This document shows positions 17,213-26,363 of a stretch of DNA of 64,000 nt, piece after piece. The translations under genes were made by a program, and so were the position numbers. The stretch covers positions 62,001 through 126,000 of the IMG/VR virus record IMGVR_UViG_3300032093_000012; one strand, 5' to 3'. How positions within the stretch are numbered: position 1 is the stretch's first letter; each line of letters starts with the position of its first letter. The notes beneath the pieces were generated by a model, which made no database searches, was not told where the DNA came from, and saw only the letters and a program-made list of their open reading frames with translations. Source of the stretch: a virus.

Positions 17213-17477
17213 TCTTTGTTACCCTTGGCTTTTTTACTTTTGCAGCAACCTTAGTAGCTACAGCTTTTGTCTTTCTTGTTGTCTTCTTCACGACTTCAAC
17301 AGCATCAGCAGTATCAACCTTGCCATCTTGATTTACATCAGCAACTTTAGTTACTGCTGCAGCAGCATCAGCAGAATCTACCTTACCATCCTTGTTTACG
17401 TCGGCCTTTGGCCAAACATAGTACCAAAGAGCAAAACCAGCAATTGCAATTAATCCGAACCAAATGATATTATCCAT
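17205..17477 (-). CDS. Membrane protein with two dockerin-like calcium-binding repeats
   Basis: 90 residues. An N-terminal membrane helix (about 3-22) is followed by two near-identical repeats, ADVNKDGKVDSADAAAAV and ADVNQDGKVDTADAVEVV, that match the type I dockerin/EF-hand loop (DxNxDGxVxxxDA). A strongly basic Lys/Ala tail follows. Dockerins bind cohesin domains in a calcium-dependent way; none is seen here. Its 3' end overlaps dps by eight bases. Confidence 0.8.
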   Translation of the reverse strand: MDNIIWFGLIAIAGFALWYYVWPKADVNKDGKVDSADAAAAVTKVADVNQDGKVDTADAVEVVKKTTRKTKAVATKVAAKVKKPRVTKNG

Positions 17478-17514
17478 TTTATTACTCCTTCATTATATTT
17501 GAGTTATATTATAT

Positions 17515-18828
17515 TTATCTTGAAATTTCTTCCCAGTCCATTGAAGCAAGACAACTGACTGTGTTAACAGAAGCTGCCACAGCGATTGTTATTGGCTCTG
17601 GAATACCTGTTAAACTATTTCTTTGCAACTGGAACTTAAACAACGCTTCTTTAAGAATGTCAATTGTTTGTGAAGCTTGGTTAGTGATACCAATATATCC
17701 TTGCGCTAGTACCTGACCACCACTTAAACCAGTGGCTGCTGTATCATACTCAACAGAACTATCGGCTTCACCCGGTGTCCAAGACGGAGATGTTAGGGTT
17801 GTCCCTCTATAGACTCTCCAAGCAACACTACATGGATTTGAGTTAAGTCCTAAAATAGACAAAGCTGTTAAGATAGCAATCCCATCTAGATGATCAGATT
17901 TAAGTCGTATAGAAACGATAGGATAATACGTTCCTGCAGTTGTTAATGTTTTGGGTGTTTGAACAGGCGTACCGATAGATCTTTGATCACCGCGTAGTTC
18001 ATATCCACCCTCACTAATAACAGTAGAACAAACTTGCTTCATTGTAGAATTGCTTGCAGTCGTTCCGGTATTTTTAATTTCATAACGTAAAGGAAGAGAA
18101 GCAGTTGTCATATATGTAGAATCAATATAATTGGCATGATGGAATGAGTGGCAATGAATTAACTGACCATCAATTACAAAACCACATCTAACTGTTCCAA
18201 GACCTAGCCACTCAACATCGTGAAATACGATCTGTGCTTTTGACATGTCCAAAGTTTTTTGTGATGGACTAGATTCAACACTACCTAAAAGTGTATCGAT
18301 ATTCCAATTAGCTTGTTCTGCTCTTGTTTCAACCAATGAACCATTTGACCATGAACGCTCTACCCATGCAATATTGGTTCCATTAGCTTCAAGATAAACA
18401 CCATTATTTGCACCAAAATAACCAACACGCTGACGAAGATTTGCTTTAGGCGCAGACATAACAACAGTATTTAAAATTTGTAAAGATTTGCCGGGTTGAT
18501 AAGAAAATACTTTCGTTGTCTCTCTAATAATTTCTTGATCAGCAGTAGTTCCAAGATTTAATTGAATTAAACCGGCATTTGCATTAAAAGAATATGTAGT
18601 TCCGGAAGTATTAGATGTAGACCATAAACCATTGTCTTTATAACGATGTGAAGAATCAAATAAAGTTAATGGCATTGATACTCTAGAACGACCAAACGCA
18701 TCAACAGCAACACCAGAAGGATTTGCTGGTCCAACCAAGTTTCCATATTGATCGGAAAGCATGACTACTTCAAATATAGTTTTTCCATCACCTAGATACT
18801 GATGAGTATCTTTTCTAAATTGTGCCAT
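17515..18828 (-). CDS. Conserved virion structural protein
   Basis: The 437-residue, beta-rich protein begins MAQFRKDTHQYLGDGKTIFE, followed by GVAVDAFGRSRVS. I recognise this start from T4-like cyanophage and marine phage virion proteins. Gly/Ser/Thr-rich composition fits a tail or surface protein. Exact position in the particle is unknown. Confidence 0.75.
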   Translation of the reverse strand: MAQFRKDTHQYLGDGKTIFEVVMLSDQYGNLVGPANPSGVAVDAFGRSRVSMPLTLFDSSHRYKDNGLWSTSNTSGTTYSFNANAGLIQLNLGTTADQEIIRETTKVFSYQPGKSLQILNTVVMSAPKANLRQRVGYFGANNGVYLEANGTNIAWVERSWSNGSLVETRAEQANWNIDTLLGSVESSPSQKTLDMSKAQIVFHDVEWLGLGTVRCGFVIDGQLIHCHSFHHANYIDSTYMTTASLPLRYEIKNTGTTASNSTMKQVCSTVISEGGYELRGDQRSIGTPVQTPKTLTTAGTYYPIVSIRLKSDHLDGIAILTALSILGLNSNPCSVAWRVYRGTTLTSPSWTPGEADSSVEYDTAATGLSGGQVLAQGYIGITNQASQTIDILKEALFKFQLQRNSLTGIPEPITIAVAASVNTVSCLASMDWEEISR

Positions 18829-19287
18829 TTAGCAATTCCACTTTCTCAACGCTTTGTTGATTCTTGAATCTGGATCATTAGCTGTTTTAGCTGATGTTAA
18901 TCTCTTCTTCATACCACCCATGCGCGCACAGAAAGATTTACGACGATTGGCTGCTTTACTTCCCTTCTTTAATTTAGAAGGTTTAGTAGTAACAGGAGCT
19001 TTTAAGTTACTGCCTGTTGTTCTATTATAATAGTCTCTACCCTTTTGTGTTAATCCACCAGATGGACTCTTATGACCCTTAGAATCTTCACCTACATTGT
19101 TACACCCACAAGAACAGTTTCCATTACACTCTTGGATTTCTTCTTCTTTTACTGGAACACAATTAGGAACTTTACGACCATTTTTCATCTTCATGCCAAC
19201 GGCCGTATAGCCTTTCCAACATGCATTTTTAAGATTGCCTGTTGGTTCTTTTACGCCTTCAAGGATTTCTCTTAATTTTCTAGCCAT
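18829..19287 (-). CDS. Cys- and Lys-rich head-associated protein (DUF6321-like)
   Basis: 152 residues. The N-terminal part has the motif CWKGYTAVGMKMKNGRKVPN, common in T4-like head-interior proteins. The middle carries clustered cysteines (CNGNCSCGCNN), and the C-terminal part has HKSPSGGLTQKGRDYYN, which I associate with DUF6321. Very basic, suggesting DNA contact in the capsid. A late promoter precedes it. Confidence 0.75.
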   Translation of the reverse strand: MARKLREILEGVKEPTGNLKNACWKGYTAVGMKMKNGRKVPNCVPVKEEEIQECNGNCSCGCNNVGEDSKGHKSPSGGLTQKGRDYYNRTTGSNLKAPVTTKPSKLKKGSKAANRRKSFCARMGGMKKRLTSAKTANDPDSRINKALRKWNC

Positions 19288-19315
19288 ATTAAGCTCCTAA
19301 CTTTTAATTTATTAG

Positions 19316-19323
19316 TATTTATA
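19316..19323 (-). promoter_or_regulatory. T4-type late promoter
   Basis: TATAAATA on the minus strand, about 29 bases upstream of the head-protein gene start, with TTAGGAG between. Confidence 0.6.
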
Positions 19324-19325
19324 AA

Positions 19326-19961
19326 TTAATCTGCTTGAGGCTTCTTTAGTGAATCTTTGACATGATTGAATAACTCTTTAGCATGTTCTTGACTTACATG
19401 AGAAGGTATTCCCTTTTTAAACTCTTTAAATTTATTAGAACGAGCATGCTCTCTCATCTTAGAAGCAGACATGCCTTCAGTACCCTCTGCATCAGGATCT
19501 CTTGCACCAGCAGATACGACATCGATCTTATGAAAACTAAATGGTATCTGACCAGACTTATTAGGTTTACCATTATAACGATGAAGAAGATCTTTATATT
19601 CTTGTACTCTGTCTTCACCTGCTACCATGATAAGATGATCATGACCTGCTTTGTTTAAACGCTGCGCATGGTGTATGAGTGTAGGTTCAGCTTTAGATGC
19701 AGCTTTAATATTAGTATTTGGAAAGAACCTCTTAGCATGCATCAATTTTTGTTCTGGTGTCAGTGGGTTCTTATCATTATCATGCGTAGCAGATAGCACT
19801 ACTTCATGGTGTGCTTTATGTTTATCAGCAAGTTCATGAACTTTATTAACTAATACTTCATGTCCAGTTGTAGGAGGGTTCATACGACCAAAAGAAAACA
19901 CGACAGGTTTCTTCGGTTTTGGTTGATCTTCTTCTACTATAAAATCTTTAAACTTCTTCAT
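19326..19961 (-). CDS. Cytidylyltransferase-fold nucleotidyltransferase
   Basis: The 211-residue protein begins with a short T4-like leader (MKKFKDFIVEED) and then a nucleotidyltransferase core. FSFGRMNPPTTGHEVLV has the GxxxPxxxGH adenylyl/cytidylyltransferase motif near residues 25-36, and GMSASKMREHA near 165 resembles the ISSTxxR signature. It could transfer a nucleotide to NMN, a sugar phosphate or similar; the substrate is not clear. The leader suggests packaging in the head. Confidence 0.85.
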   Translation of the reverse strand: MKKFKDFIVEEDQPKPKKPVVFSFGRMNPPTTGHEVLVNKVHELADKHKAHHEVVLSATHDNDKNPLTPEQKLMHAKRFFPNTNIKAASKAEPTLIHHAQRLNKAGHDHLIMVAGEDRVQEYKDLLHRYNGKPNKSGQIPFSFHKIDVVSAGARDPDAEGTEGMSASKMREHARSNKFKEFKKGIPSHVSQEHAKELFNHVKDSLKKPQAD

Positions 19962-21162
19962 CTTTCTTCTTTCCGGCTATGGCACCATAACCAAGCAAGT
20001 TCATCTTCGAGAACTCAGAACGGTTCACGAACTTTGCCATGCTACCTTTATTATGTGCGACGAATCCTTCTGGTCCAGTCTTTTGACCAGCTATACTGTG
20101 TTCAAAGTCAGAGTGTTGTGACATGACACTAGTTAATGTATCTTTTGCTTTTTGAAGATGATGATGAAGCTCTAATACTTTATTAATATGTTCTTTATTA
20201 TCTTGAACATGTTGAAGTTTTTTTGCGAGAGCCTGCCTCTTTTTTTCTTTACCAGCATCTGACTTTAGTTTATCAATCTCTTTTTGATGTTTAGCAGTAA
20301 GATGATCCATGTAGCCTTCATGCGAAGGCTTTCCATCTTTACGAACCATGTCGTTAACATGGCCTTCTAAATCTGCCTCGTGACCCTTAATAGCATCAAA
20401 AGCTTCTGGCTTCATTTTTGAATAAGTCTTCTTAGCATTCTCCATATGATTCATGAATTCTTTTTGTTTATCTGGAGTGTACTTAGAAGAATCAAACTTA
20501 ACTGCTGGATCAATATTATGTACATCAGGGTGATGGGAGAAGTTTTCACGATCAACATGAGGTGTAGCTTCCATATCCTCTAGTTGTTTACCCTTGTACT
20601 TTGTATGTACTACTAAACCAAACTTTGCATGTCTGATTGCCTGACCATGATGAGTATCACGATCTACTGAATACTTTACTGTGTTTGGCTGGAAATGAAA
20701 TTGACCTTTATCACTAGTCACATCTTTTTTTCCAGAGTGCATGACATCACCTTGATATACACCATTTTTAGGTGCTATCTTAGGGAGATGTTGCAAAGCA
20801 TGTTTTAGCTTCTCTGCTAATCCGGGTGCATGACCATGATTATCATCGATGTCTTTATCAGTGTAATTTATTTTAGGATTCTTATTGAAAGCAGACTTAG
20901 ATGCAACAAAGAAACGACCATTCTTTGGATGATAACCAAAAACAATAGATGGTGCACCATCATATTTAGTTGAGATATGTGTGTCTGTCTTTTTACCAAG
21001 CAAAGCTTTATGCGCATTATCCAGCATCTCACCAGCTGCAGATACACCTTCATGACCACCATGTATTGGCATGTCTTCAAGGTGTGTGAGATGTTTTAGT
21101 TTCTTACCAGAACCAGATTCATCTGTTTCTTCTGTCAAGAATATGTTGAAAGATAATACCAT
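19948..21162 (-). CDS. KxDG-motif ligase-like protein (DUF6267-like)
   Basis: The 404-residue protein contains STKYDGAPSIVFG at about 66-78, resembling motif I (KxDG) of nucleotidyltransferase-fold DNA/RNA ligases, with later parts such as NGVYQGDVMHS and KFGLVVHTKYKG that could form the rest of the core. The C-terminal half is His/Lys-rich and helical. Similar T4-like proteins are called DUF6267. Ligase activity is not established. It overlaps the nucleotidyltransferase gene by 14 bases. Confidence 0.75.
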   Translation of the reverse strand: MVLSFNIFLTEETDESGSGKKLKHLTHLEDMPIHGGHEGVSAAGEMLDNAHKALLGKKTDTHISTKYDGAPSIVFGYHPKNGRFFVASKSAFNKNPKINYTDKDIDDNHGHAPGLAEKLKHALQHLPKIAPKNGVYQGDVMHSGKKDVTSDKGQFHFQPNTVKYSVDRDTHHGQAIRHAKFGLVVHTKYKGKQLEDMEATPHVDRENFSHHPDVHNIDPAVKFDSSKYTPDKQKEFMNHMENAKKTYSKMKPEAFDAIKGHEADLEGHVNDMVRKDGKPSHEGYMDHLTAKHQKEIDKLKSDAGKEKKRQALAKKLQHVQDNKEHINKVLELHHHLQKAKDTLTSVMSQHSDFEHSIAGQKTGPEGFVAHNKGSMAKFVNRSEFSKMNLLGYGAIAGKKKDEEV

Positions 21163-21181
21163 TTTAAATCCTGTTTTATTA

Positions 21182-21189
21182 TATTTATA
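21182..21189 (-). promoter_or_regulatory. T4-type late promoter
   Basis: Minus-strand TATAAATA, about 20 bases upstream of the KxDG protein start. Confidence 0.6.
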
Positions 21190-22198
21190 GTCTTTCTAAC
21201 AAGACTCTTAGATACTTAGCGCCTGTGTCAGTAGCAGTCGTGCCTCTAAATTGAAAGTCGACTTTATACTTTGCGCCATTAATGTTAGCTGAAACTTTTA
21301 TAGATCCACCTTTTCTTTTTCCAAGTTCCGGATAAGAATAAGAAGATTCACTTAAATTATTTACGGTTACTTGATTGCTGCCGCCTATATCTTTAACTAA
21401 TACATCACCAGTTCTTTTTTTATGAACGAAGACTACATTTGTACCTATAGCCTGTTCTAGTACATCTGCTAAGTTTTTAGCAACTGTTGCATAATTTGGT
21501 GTTTGTGTTTGGCATGCATATCCTTCACCAAATCCAACCATCTTTAAACCTTCGAAACCAAAAAACTCGTTTATATCAACCTGTGTATTTTTATTTAAAA
21601 AATACTTTTCTAATGCAGCATTTAGAACATAATATGTTTGCGACATCTTAAGAGAAAGAAAATGTAAATCTTTGCCATTTTTTTGTATAGTTACGTCTGT
21701 TAGTGTTTTTCCATCAGACTTGCTAATATCTAAACGGGTTCCAGTGAACACAACTTCTCTTTTTTGATTCTTATAACCTTCTCTCGTTGCACTGTACGCA
21801 TTACTTTGAGTTAAGTCTAACTTTTTCTGCAATTCATTAATAACATCTGGATGTTTGATATCTGTCATATCAGCACCAGCAAAATAATTATTGAGATCTT
21901 TTTCTATCTCTGATTCGAAAGCTATACCGCCCTGACCTTTAGCAATGATAGGTTTAAAGATGATATCTGTTTTAAAATCAGGAACTGTTAAGACATCTAT
22001 TGATCCAGATTTACTCCTTTTAAAGACACTCGTGAAGTCAACTTTACTGCTTCCTAAAAGCTTCTCAACTTCTTTCTTTGTATCTTCTCTATTCTTTGAC
22101 TTAACATAGATATCATTCTTCTGTAGTAATACTACAGCGTCATTTTTAAACTTCTCTTGTATAAGATTTTTTAATACTTCTATATTTTTACTTGCCAT
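21185..22198 (-). CDS. Conserved phage protein, possible PD-(D/E)XK-type nuclease
   Basis: 337 residues. Residues about 95-200 show a pattern that could be a PD-(D/E)XK nuclease core: GIAFESEIEKDL, then TLTDVTIQKNG, then HFLSLKMSQ (acid, acid, xxK). The remainder is mixed alpha/beta. This reading is tentative. The gene follows its own late promoter and a terminated ncRNA. Confidence 0.6.
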   Translation of the reverse strand: MASKNIEVLKNLIQEKFKNDAVVLLQKNDIYVKSKNREDTKKEVEKLLGSSKVDFTSVFKRSKSGSIDVLTVPDFKTDIIFKPIIAKGQGGIAFESEIEKDLNNYFAGADMTDIKHPDVINELQKKLDLTQSNAYSATREGYKNQKREVVFTGTRLDISKSDGKTLTDVTIQKNGKDLHFLSLKMSQTYYVLNAALEKYFLNKNTQVDINEFFGFEGLKMVGFGEGYACQTQTPNYATVAKNLADVLEQAIGTNVVFVHKKRTGDVLVKDIGGSNQVTVNNLSESSYSYPELGKRKGGSIKVSANINGAKYKVDFQFRGTTATDTGAKYLRVLLERL

Positions 22199-22221
22199 TA
22201 CTTCACCTTATTTTTTATAGA

Positions 22222-22229
22222 TATTTATA
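22222..22229 (-). promoter_or_regulatory. T4-type late promoter
   Basis: Minus-strand TATAAATA between the terminator at 22239-22260 and the start at 22198, with AAGGTGAAG before the ATG. Confidence 0.6.
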
Positions 22230-22233
22230 AAGT

Positions 22234-22260
22234 GAAAAGGGCGAGCCTTTCGACTCGCCC
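22234..22260 (-). terminator. Intrinsic terminator of the 22.3-kb ncRNA
   Basis: Perfect 7-bp G+C-rich stem (22239-22245 with 22254-22260, eight-base loop) followed on the minus strand by TTTTC. Confidence 0.75.
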
Positions 22261-22385
22261 CAATGTGCAACATGGACGGGTGGAACCCCACCATTTATCC
22301 CGTCAATTCCAATCCTGATTTATCAGCTTGCCACTTGTGCTGCAGACACAAACGTGTTGCATTGCCGCTCTATTGAAGCGGAACT
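22239..22385 (-). ncRNA. Candidate free-standing late ncRNA with cloverleaf-like fold
   Basis: No gene fits this 190-base gap. Read on the minus strand it holds a 5' hairpin (22377-22381 with 22365-22369). A multibranch structure follows, closed by a 7-bp helix (22355-22361 with 22266-22272). Inside are a TTGTG/CACAA hairpin, a CTGA-TAAA-TCAG hairpin and a GACGG/CCGTC arm capped by GGTGG/CCACC. The intrinsic terminator ends it. A late promoter lies about ten bases before the first hairpin. Transcription unit and folding are both predicted by eye. The outline is tRNA-like but lacks tRNA consensus loops. Confidence 0.6.
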
Positions 22386-22390
22386 GTTAT

Positions 22391-22398
22391 TATTTATA
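22391..22398 (-). promoter_or_regulatory. T4-type late promoter for the ncRNA
   Basis: Minus-strand TATAAATA spanning the stop codon of the upstream gene. The next element downstream is the ncRNA, not a coding region. Confidence 0.6.
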
Positions 22399-22600
22399 CT
22401 TCAGGCAGCAGTTTTTCCTGAGGGATATTAATTTTTTTTAGCATAAATGATGGCGTCCAACCATCAAAAGCGCCGCCTAAGTTTAGATGACGAAGAAGTT
22501 TTCTTGCTGGTTCCAACCCGTCATAGTTACGAATAATCTGGTTCGTAGCAGTTTCTACGACTCCAACACCATTTTCATTCATCTTAATCTTATAGTTCAT
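22394..22600 (-). CDS. Small T4-like protein of unknown function
   Basis: 68 residues with a basic helical segment (LEPARKLLRHLNLGGAFDGWTP). Its start overlaps the helicase stop by one base, so it is coupled to the replication genes. Confidence 0.7.
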   Translation of the reverse strand: MNYKIKMNENGVGVVETATNQIIRNYDGLEPARKLLRHLNLGGAFDGWTPSFMLKKINIPQEKLLPEV

Positions 22601-24021
22601 TATTTAAACCCCACAAATGCTTCTTTACTAAAGTTAAACTTTGGCTTTGGAAGATTTCTTTCTGTATCTTCCGAACCAAACTTGGAATTGTCAAACACAG
22701 ACTTATTCTTTGGACCATCCAAAAGATCTTCCTGTGCTGATTGTTCTACGTCATAAAGCCGCATTTTACTGCGATCAATGCCAAGGAAAAACCTACGATT
22801 AGACCCTGGATCATTATAGCGATTCTTGAGTTGCTTAACCAAGATTTGATTTCGTGATTCCATTTCTTCGTTTGTTTGGAGTCCAAACATAAAATCAGCT
22901 GTGGCCGGGAGTCCAAAGGATTCTGATGTATCTTCCAATCCCAAGTCGCTGCTCGAATATCCACCTCGAGTTGTTTGAGTCGCACTGACGATAGGTACAT
23001 TGAACTCCACGGCAAGTCCTCGTAACTCTTCTGCGATTGCTTTGATATAGGTATAAGAATTGACGTTGGCTCCATACTTCATCCTCGAAGACATGCAGAT
23101 GTTTAGATAATCAATATAGATGATATCTGGTTTAAAGTTCTTCTTGATCTTCAATTCATTAAGAAGATGCCTGAAGTTTGCAGATCCAGCACAGGCTGTT
23201 GGATATTCTTTAACAATCAACTTGCCTGTAGTCTTAGACATAAGCTTCTCGATCTTACCCTTATAAGATTGTAGTGGTATGATCTCGAGCTGATCGAGAG
23301 GGATATCAAGAAGGTTAGAATCAATACGTTCAGCGATGCGTTCTTCTGCCATTTCCATCGTGATGTAAAGGACGTTATATCCCTTAGTCAAGTTAGATGC
23401 AGCACAATGACACATAAACAATGACTTACCAACACCAGTACCAGCAAGAGCAATGTTTAGTGTCTTGTTTGGTAATCCGCCGCCAGTAATTTCATTGAAG
23501 TAGTGCAAGTCGAACGGGATTCGACTTTCTTTCTTGTGGTAAAACTCATAACGTGCATCCGAGTCTTCAAGGAAGTCATGCCCAATATGCGTATCAAAAG
23601 ATACTGCAAGTGCATCTGATAAGATCTGTGGAATGGCCCCTTTAGAGGCTTTCCCACTCTTATCATCCAATATTTGAATGGAGGCCATGATCGCGTTGTA
23701 GACCGCTTTTTCTTGACAGAACTTTTCTGTTTGGTCAAGTAACCATTGGATTTCAGTCTTCTCATCCGGTTTTAGCTCCGAGATCTTATCACGAGTCTTC
23801 TTAAATACTTCTTCATTGATACCATCTTTGTTTGATAGATCGATGATTAGTGCTTCTTTAGTTGGGAATGTGTTGTACTTCTTAACATACTCATCAACAA
23901 GATTAAATGCTAATTTATCAGAATAATCTTGAAAGTATTCTTCTTTCAAAAAAGGTATAACTTTTCTACCGTAATCTTCGTTTGTTAGAAGATTACCAAA
24001 GATTAGTTGTTCAATAGCCAT
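22600..24021 (-). CDS. 41: Replicative DNA helicase (T4 gp41-like)
   Basis: The 473-residue protein has a DnaB-type RecA core: Walker A GTGVGKS (about 192-198), YNVLYITMEMAEERIAERID (H1a/motif region), Walker B DIIYIDYLNI (about 295-304), and a conserved TQTTRGG loop. It unwinds DNA at the fork as a hexamer with the gp61 primase. The length fits gp41 (475). Confidence 0.96.
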   Translation of the reverse strand: MAIEQLIFGNLLTNEDYGRKVIPFLKEEYFQDYSDKLAFNLVDEYVKKYNTFPTKEALIIDLSNKDGINEEVFKKTRDKISELKPDEKTEIQWLLDQTEKFCQEKAVYNAIMASIQILDDKSGKASKGAIPQILSDALAVSFDTHIGHDFLEDSDARYEFYHKKESRIPFDLHYFNEITGGGLPNKTLNIALAGTGVGKSLFMCHCAASNLTKGYNVLYITMEMAEERIAERIDSNLLDIPLDQLEIIPLQSYKGKIEKLMSKTTGKLIVKEYPTACAGSANFRHLLNELKIKKNFKPDIIYIDYLNICMSSRMKYGANVNSYTYIKAIAEELRGLAVEFNVPIVSATQTTRGGYSSSDLGLEDTSESFGLPATADFMFGLQTNEEMESRNQILVKQLKNRYNDPGSNRRFFLGIDRSKMRLYDVEQSAQEDLLDGPKNKSVFDNSKFGSEDTERNLPKPKFNFSKEAFVGFK

Positions 24022-24030
24022 TCGTTTTCC

Positions 24031-24249
24031 TTAGTAGCTAATTTGAAGATCTTTTAGACTAAAAACACCAATTACCCAATTCTCTGCAGCATCTTCGACA
24101 TAATGCATAGATCGATCTGGAAATACACGGTGTTCTTCAATATCATTAATCTTATAGATTACACCATAATCGTTTCCATCATGCACTACGCGTGCACTAC
24201 GATTGGAATATTCATCAACACCCTTGTACTCATGCAGCGTCTTCATCAT
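24031..24249 (-). CDS. Small phage protein of unknown function
   Basis: About 72 residues from the Met that begins MMKTLHEY. The reading frame extends further upstream into uvsX, but that part is the uvsX gene in another frame. The start overlaps the uvsX stop by about 20 bases. Acidic and soluble; no family recognised. Confidence 0.6.
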   Translation of the reverse strand: MMKTLHEYKGVDEYSNRSARVVHDGNDYGVIYKINDIEEHRVFPDRSMHYVEDAAENWVIGVFSLKDLQISY

Positions 24250-25279
24250 CAACCTCCATGATTGAACCAACTGCCATCTTATAAGTATTTTTGATATAAT
24301 CAGCAAAATCTGTATCCTGGAACATCTTGGTCCAAAATTCTTTATTATCTACAATGTCGCCAGCACGCATTGAAGGCTGTCTGACTTCGCCTGTTTCTTT
24401 ATCTACGGTAGCATACCAACCAGCTTTAGGCTTAACAATGTAGCCACCATCAATAGCAACATCCAATAGGCCAGACCACCTATTAATACCTCCATCATAA
24501 CTGACCGTGATAGGGATCTTAGACTTTTCTTTAACATAACGGGACTTCTCCACGTTGATTACGAAATGGTAGCCAGAGATACCATCCGCATCTTTTTCCT
24601 GTTGACGACCAAGGATCCAGATATTATCTGATCCATAGTAAGATCCAGTACCACCGCCAACGATATCCTTAGGATAGAGACCGATCTCCTTATATGTATG
24701 GTTGATCACTATCATAGGAATATCTTTAAGAGAAAGATGTGGTGTAATCATACGGAAGAGTGACTTAAGTTGTTTAGCACGAGACATGTCAGCAACTGAC
24801 TTACCATCAAGTGCATCCTCAACTTCTTTCTTAGAAGCAAGGTTACCAATAGAGTCGATGATAATCATGACATGATCATTGCGATCAAGCTCTTTCATCT
24901 GAGCCATAATATCAAACTTCAATTCTTCGATGTCGGTGATAGGAGTATGCACAACAGACTCAAAAGGAATATTAAAGGTACTAAAATAGGACTGAGGAGT
25001 GCCGAACTCAGAATCGTAAAAAAGAACAATGCCATCTTTGTACTTCCTTAGAAAGGATGATGCCATTAAAAGAGCAAAGCCAGTCTTAAAGTGCTTAGAT
25101 GGTCCAGCAAGCATTGTAAGGCCGGGTGTGATACCACCATCAACTGAGCCAGACAACGCAACGTTGATCATGGGTACAGGAGTAGGGATCATATCCTTCT
25201 TTGCAAAGACTTTACTGTCAAGTAGAGTAGATGTAAGATCAATCGTAGAATTCTTAATAAGCTTATCTTTAAGTGACAT
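24230..25279 (-). CDS. uvsX: UvsX RecA-like recombinase
   Basis: The 349-residue protein has the UvsX form of the Walker A region (GPSKHFKTGFALLMA, about 58-72), Walker B MIIIDSIGNLAS, and the conserved INHTYKEIGLYPKDIVGGGTG segment. It promotes strand exchange and recombination-dependent replication. Length is close to T4 UvsX (391, somewhat longer). Confidence 0.95.
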   Translation of the reverse strand: MSLKDKLIKNSTIDLTSTLLDSKVFAKKDMIPTPVPMINVALSGSVDGGITPGLTMLAGPSKHFKTGFALLMASSFLRKYKDGIVLFYDSEFGTPQSYFSTFNIPFESVVHTPITDIEELKFDIMAQMKELDRNDHVMIIIDSIGNLASKKEVEDALDGKSVADMSRAKQLKSLFRMITPHLSLKDIPMIVINHTYKEIGLYPKDIVGGGTGSYYGSDNIWILGRQQEKDADGISGYHFVINVEKSRYVKEKSKIPITVSYDGGINRWSGLLDVAIDGGYIVKPKAGWYATVDKETGEVRQPSMRAGDIVDNKEFWTKMFQDTDFADYIKNTYKMAVGSIMEVDDEDAA

Positions 25280-25287
25280 AACGACTC

Positions 25288-26088
25288 CTATTTGTCAAGT
25301 ACTTTATCATCAATTTCTAATATACCAATATTTTGCTCTTTTGTAAACCGTTTTTGATTAGTTATACCAATATTTGCTGCTATTAAGAGTACGATAGCGA
25401 GAGGATCAAAAACAAAAACAAGAAGAAGAATGACCATCCTAACACTTCTTTCAAGGTTATCAACAGACTGTACTTCATATATGAGCTCAGAAATGTATTT
25501 GAGTGGTCCAACTTCTGCTTCGAGTTTTTTGATATCAGATTCAAGTCTAATTCTTTGTTCTGTATATGTGGATATATTTTTGACATGATCGTCTTTCCTT
25601 TTGACGAGTGATTCTCTCGTCTTTCTCTGCTGGTCAGCAGCTTTGAGTGCTGTTGCTGCTTGTCCACGATCAGTCATCTTATTTAATGCAGCATCAATTT
25701 GTTGTATCTGTTTGTCTAAGTCATCTATGCTTTGTTTTTCAAATCCAATCTTAGAGTTTAATATTTGTATTTGATCAGCAGTGCCAGTATTTAAATTAAC
25801 TGTCTGGTCAATATGTGCTTTAGATAAGAAACCAAATATACCCATGCTTGTAATAAACATCAATATAAAAACAGCTGTACTTAAATATGTTTTAATTAGA
25901 AACGGTGTTTGCCTCCAGTTTCTATACAACCATGATGCTGTTACTAGTTTACCAACTTCTAATACAGATCCCATCACTACAACTGGCCAGAACGCTGACG
26001 CAAATATGGTCGTGAGACCTATGATTGAATAGTAGCCAGAGACACCCGATAGAGCTAAGGCTACTGCGAGTGCCAGATAGTTTATCAT
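25288..26088 (-). CDS. Membrane protein with cytoplasmic or periplasmic coiled coil
   Basis: 266 residues: three or four membrane helices in the first 90 residues, a long coiled coil (about 100-205) and one more membrane segment (VRMVILLLVFVFDPLAIVLL). I know similar proteins from environmental T4-like phages, without a function. Confidence 0.75.
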   Translation of the reverse strand: MINYLALAVALALSGVSGYYSIIGLTTIFASAFWPVVVMGSVLEVGKLVTASWLYRNWRQTPFLIKTYLSTAVFILMFITSMGIFGFLSKAHIDQTVNLNTGTADQIQILNSKIGFEKQSIDDLDKQIQQIDAALNKMTDRGQAATALKAADQQRKTRESLVKRKDDHVKNISTYTEQRIRLESDIKKLEAEVGPLKYISELIYEVQSVDNLERSVRMVILLLVFVFDPLAIVLLIAANIGITNQKRFTKEQNIGILEIDDKVLDK

Positions 26089-26363
26089 CCGTCTACGTAA
26101 GTATTAATTTTCTTTATGAAAGCTTGGATCCTTGCAGATCGATCGGGCCAGAGGATATATTCTTTATTAGGATCTTTTGATAAGTTTTGTAGTAAAGGCA
26201 TGATCATATCTCTTAGTCCGTGTAACTTATCTTGAGCTTCAGCAGTCTTTTGTTCTACTGCTTTAGATTGTTGTTCTACTACTTTTTTTAGTTGTTCTTC
26301 GTGGGCTTTTAGTTCTGACTCAGATACAAGACTAAAGCCAAAATCGTCATCATTTAATTTCAT
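26085..26363 (-). CDS. Helical small protein between polymerase and membrane protein
   Basis: About 92 residues from the Met of MKLNDDDFGF, whose ATG overlaps the polymerase stop (ATGA). It has a Gln/Glu-rich coiled-coil part and a C-terminal YILWPDRSARIQAFIKKI motif that I have seen in T4-like phage proteins. Function unknown. Confidence 0.7.
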   Translation of the reverse strand: MKLNDDDFGFSLVSESELKAHEEQLKKVVEQQSKAVEQKTAEAQDKLHGLRDMIMPLLQNLSKDPNKEYILWPDRSARIQAFIKKINTYVDG

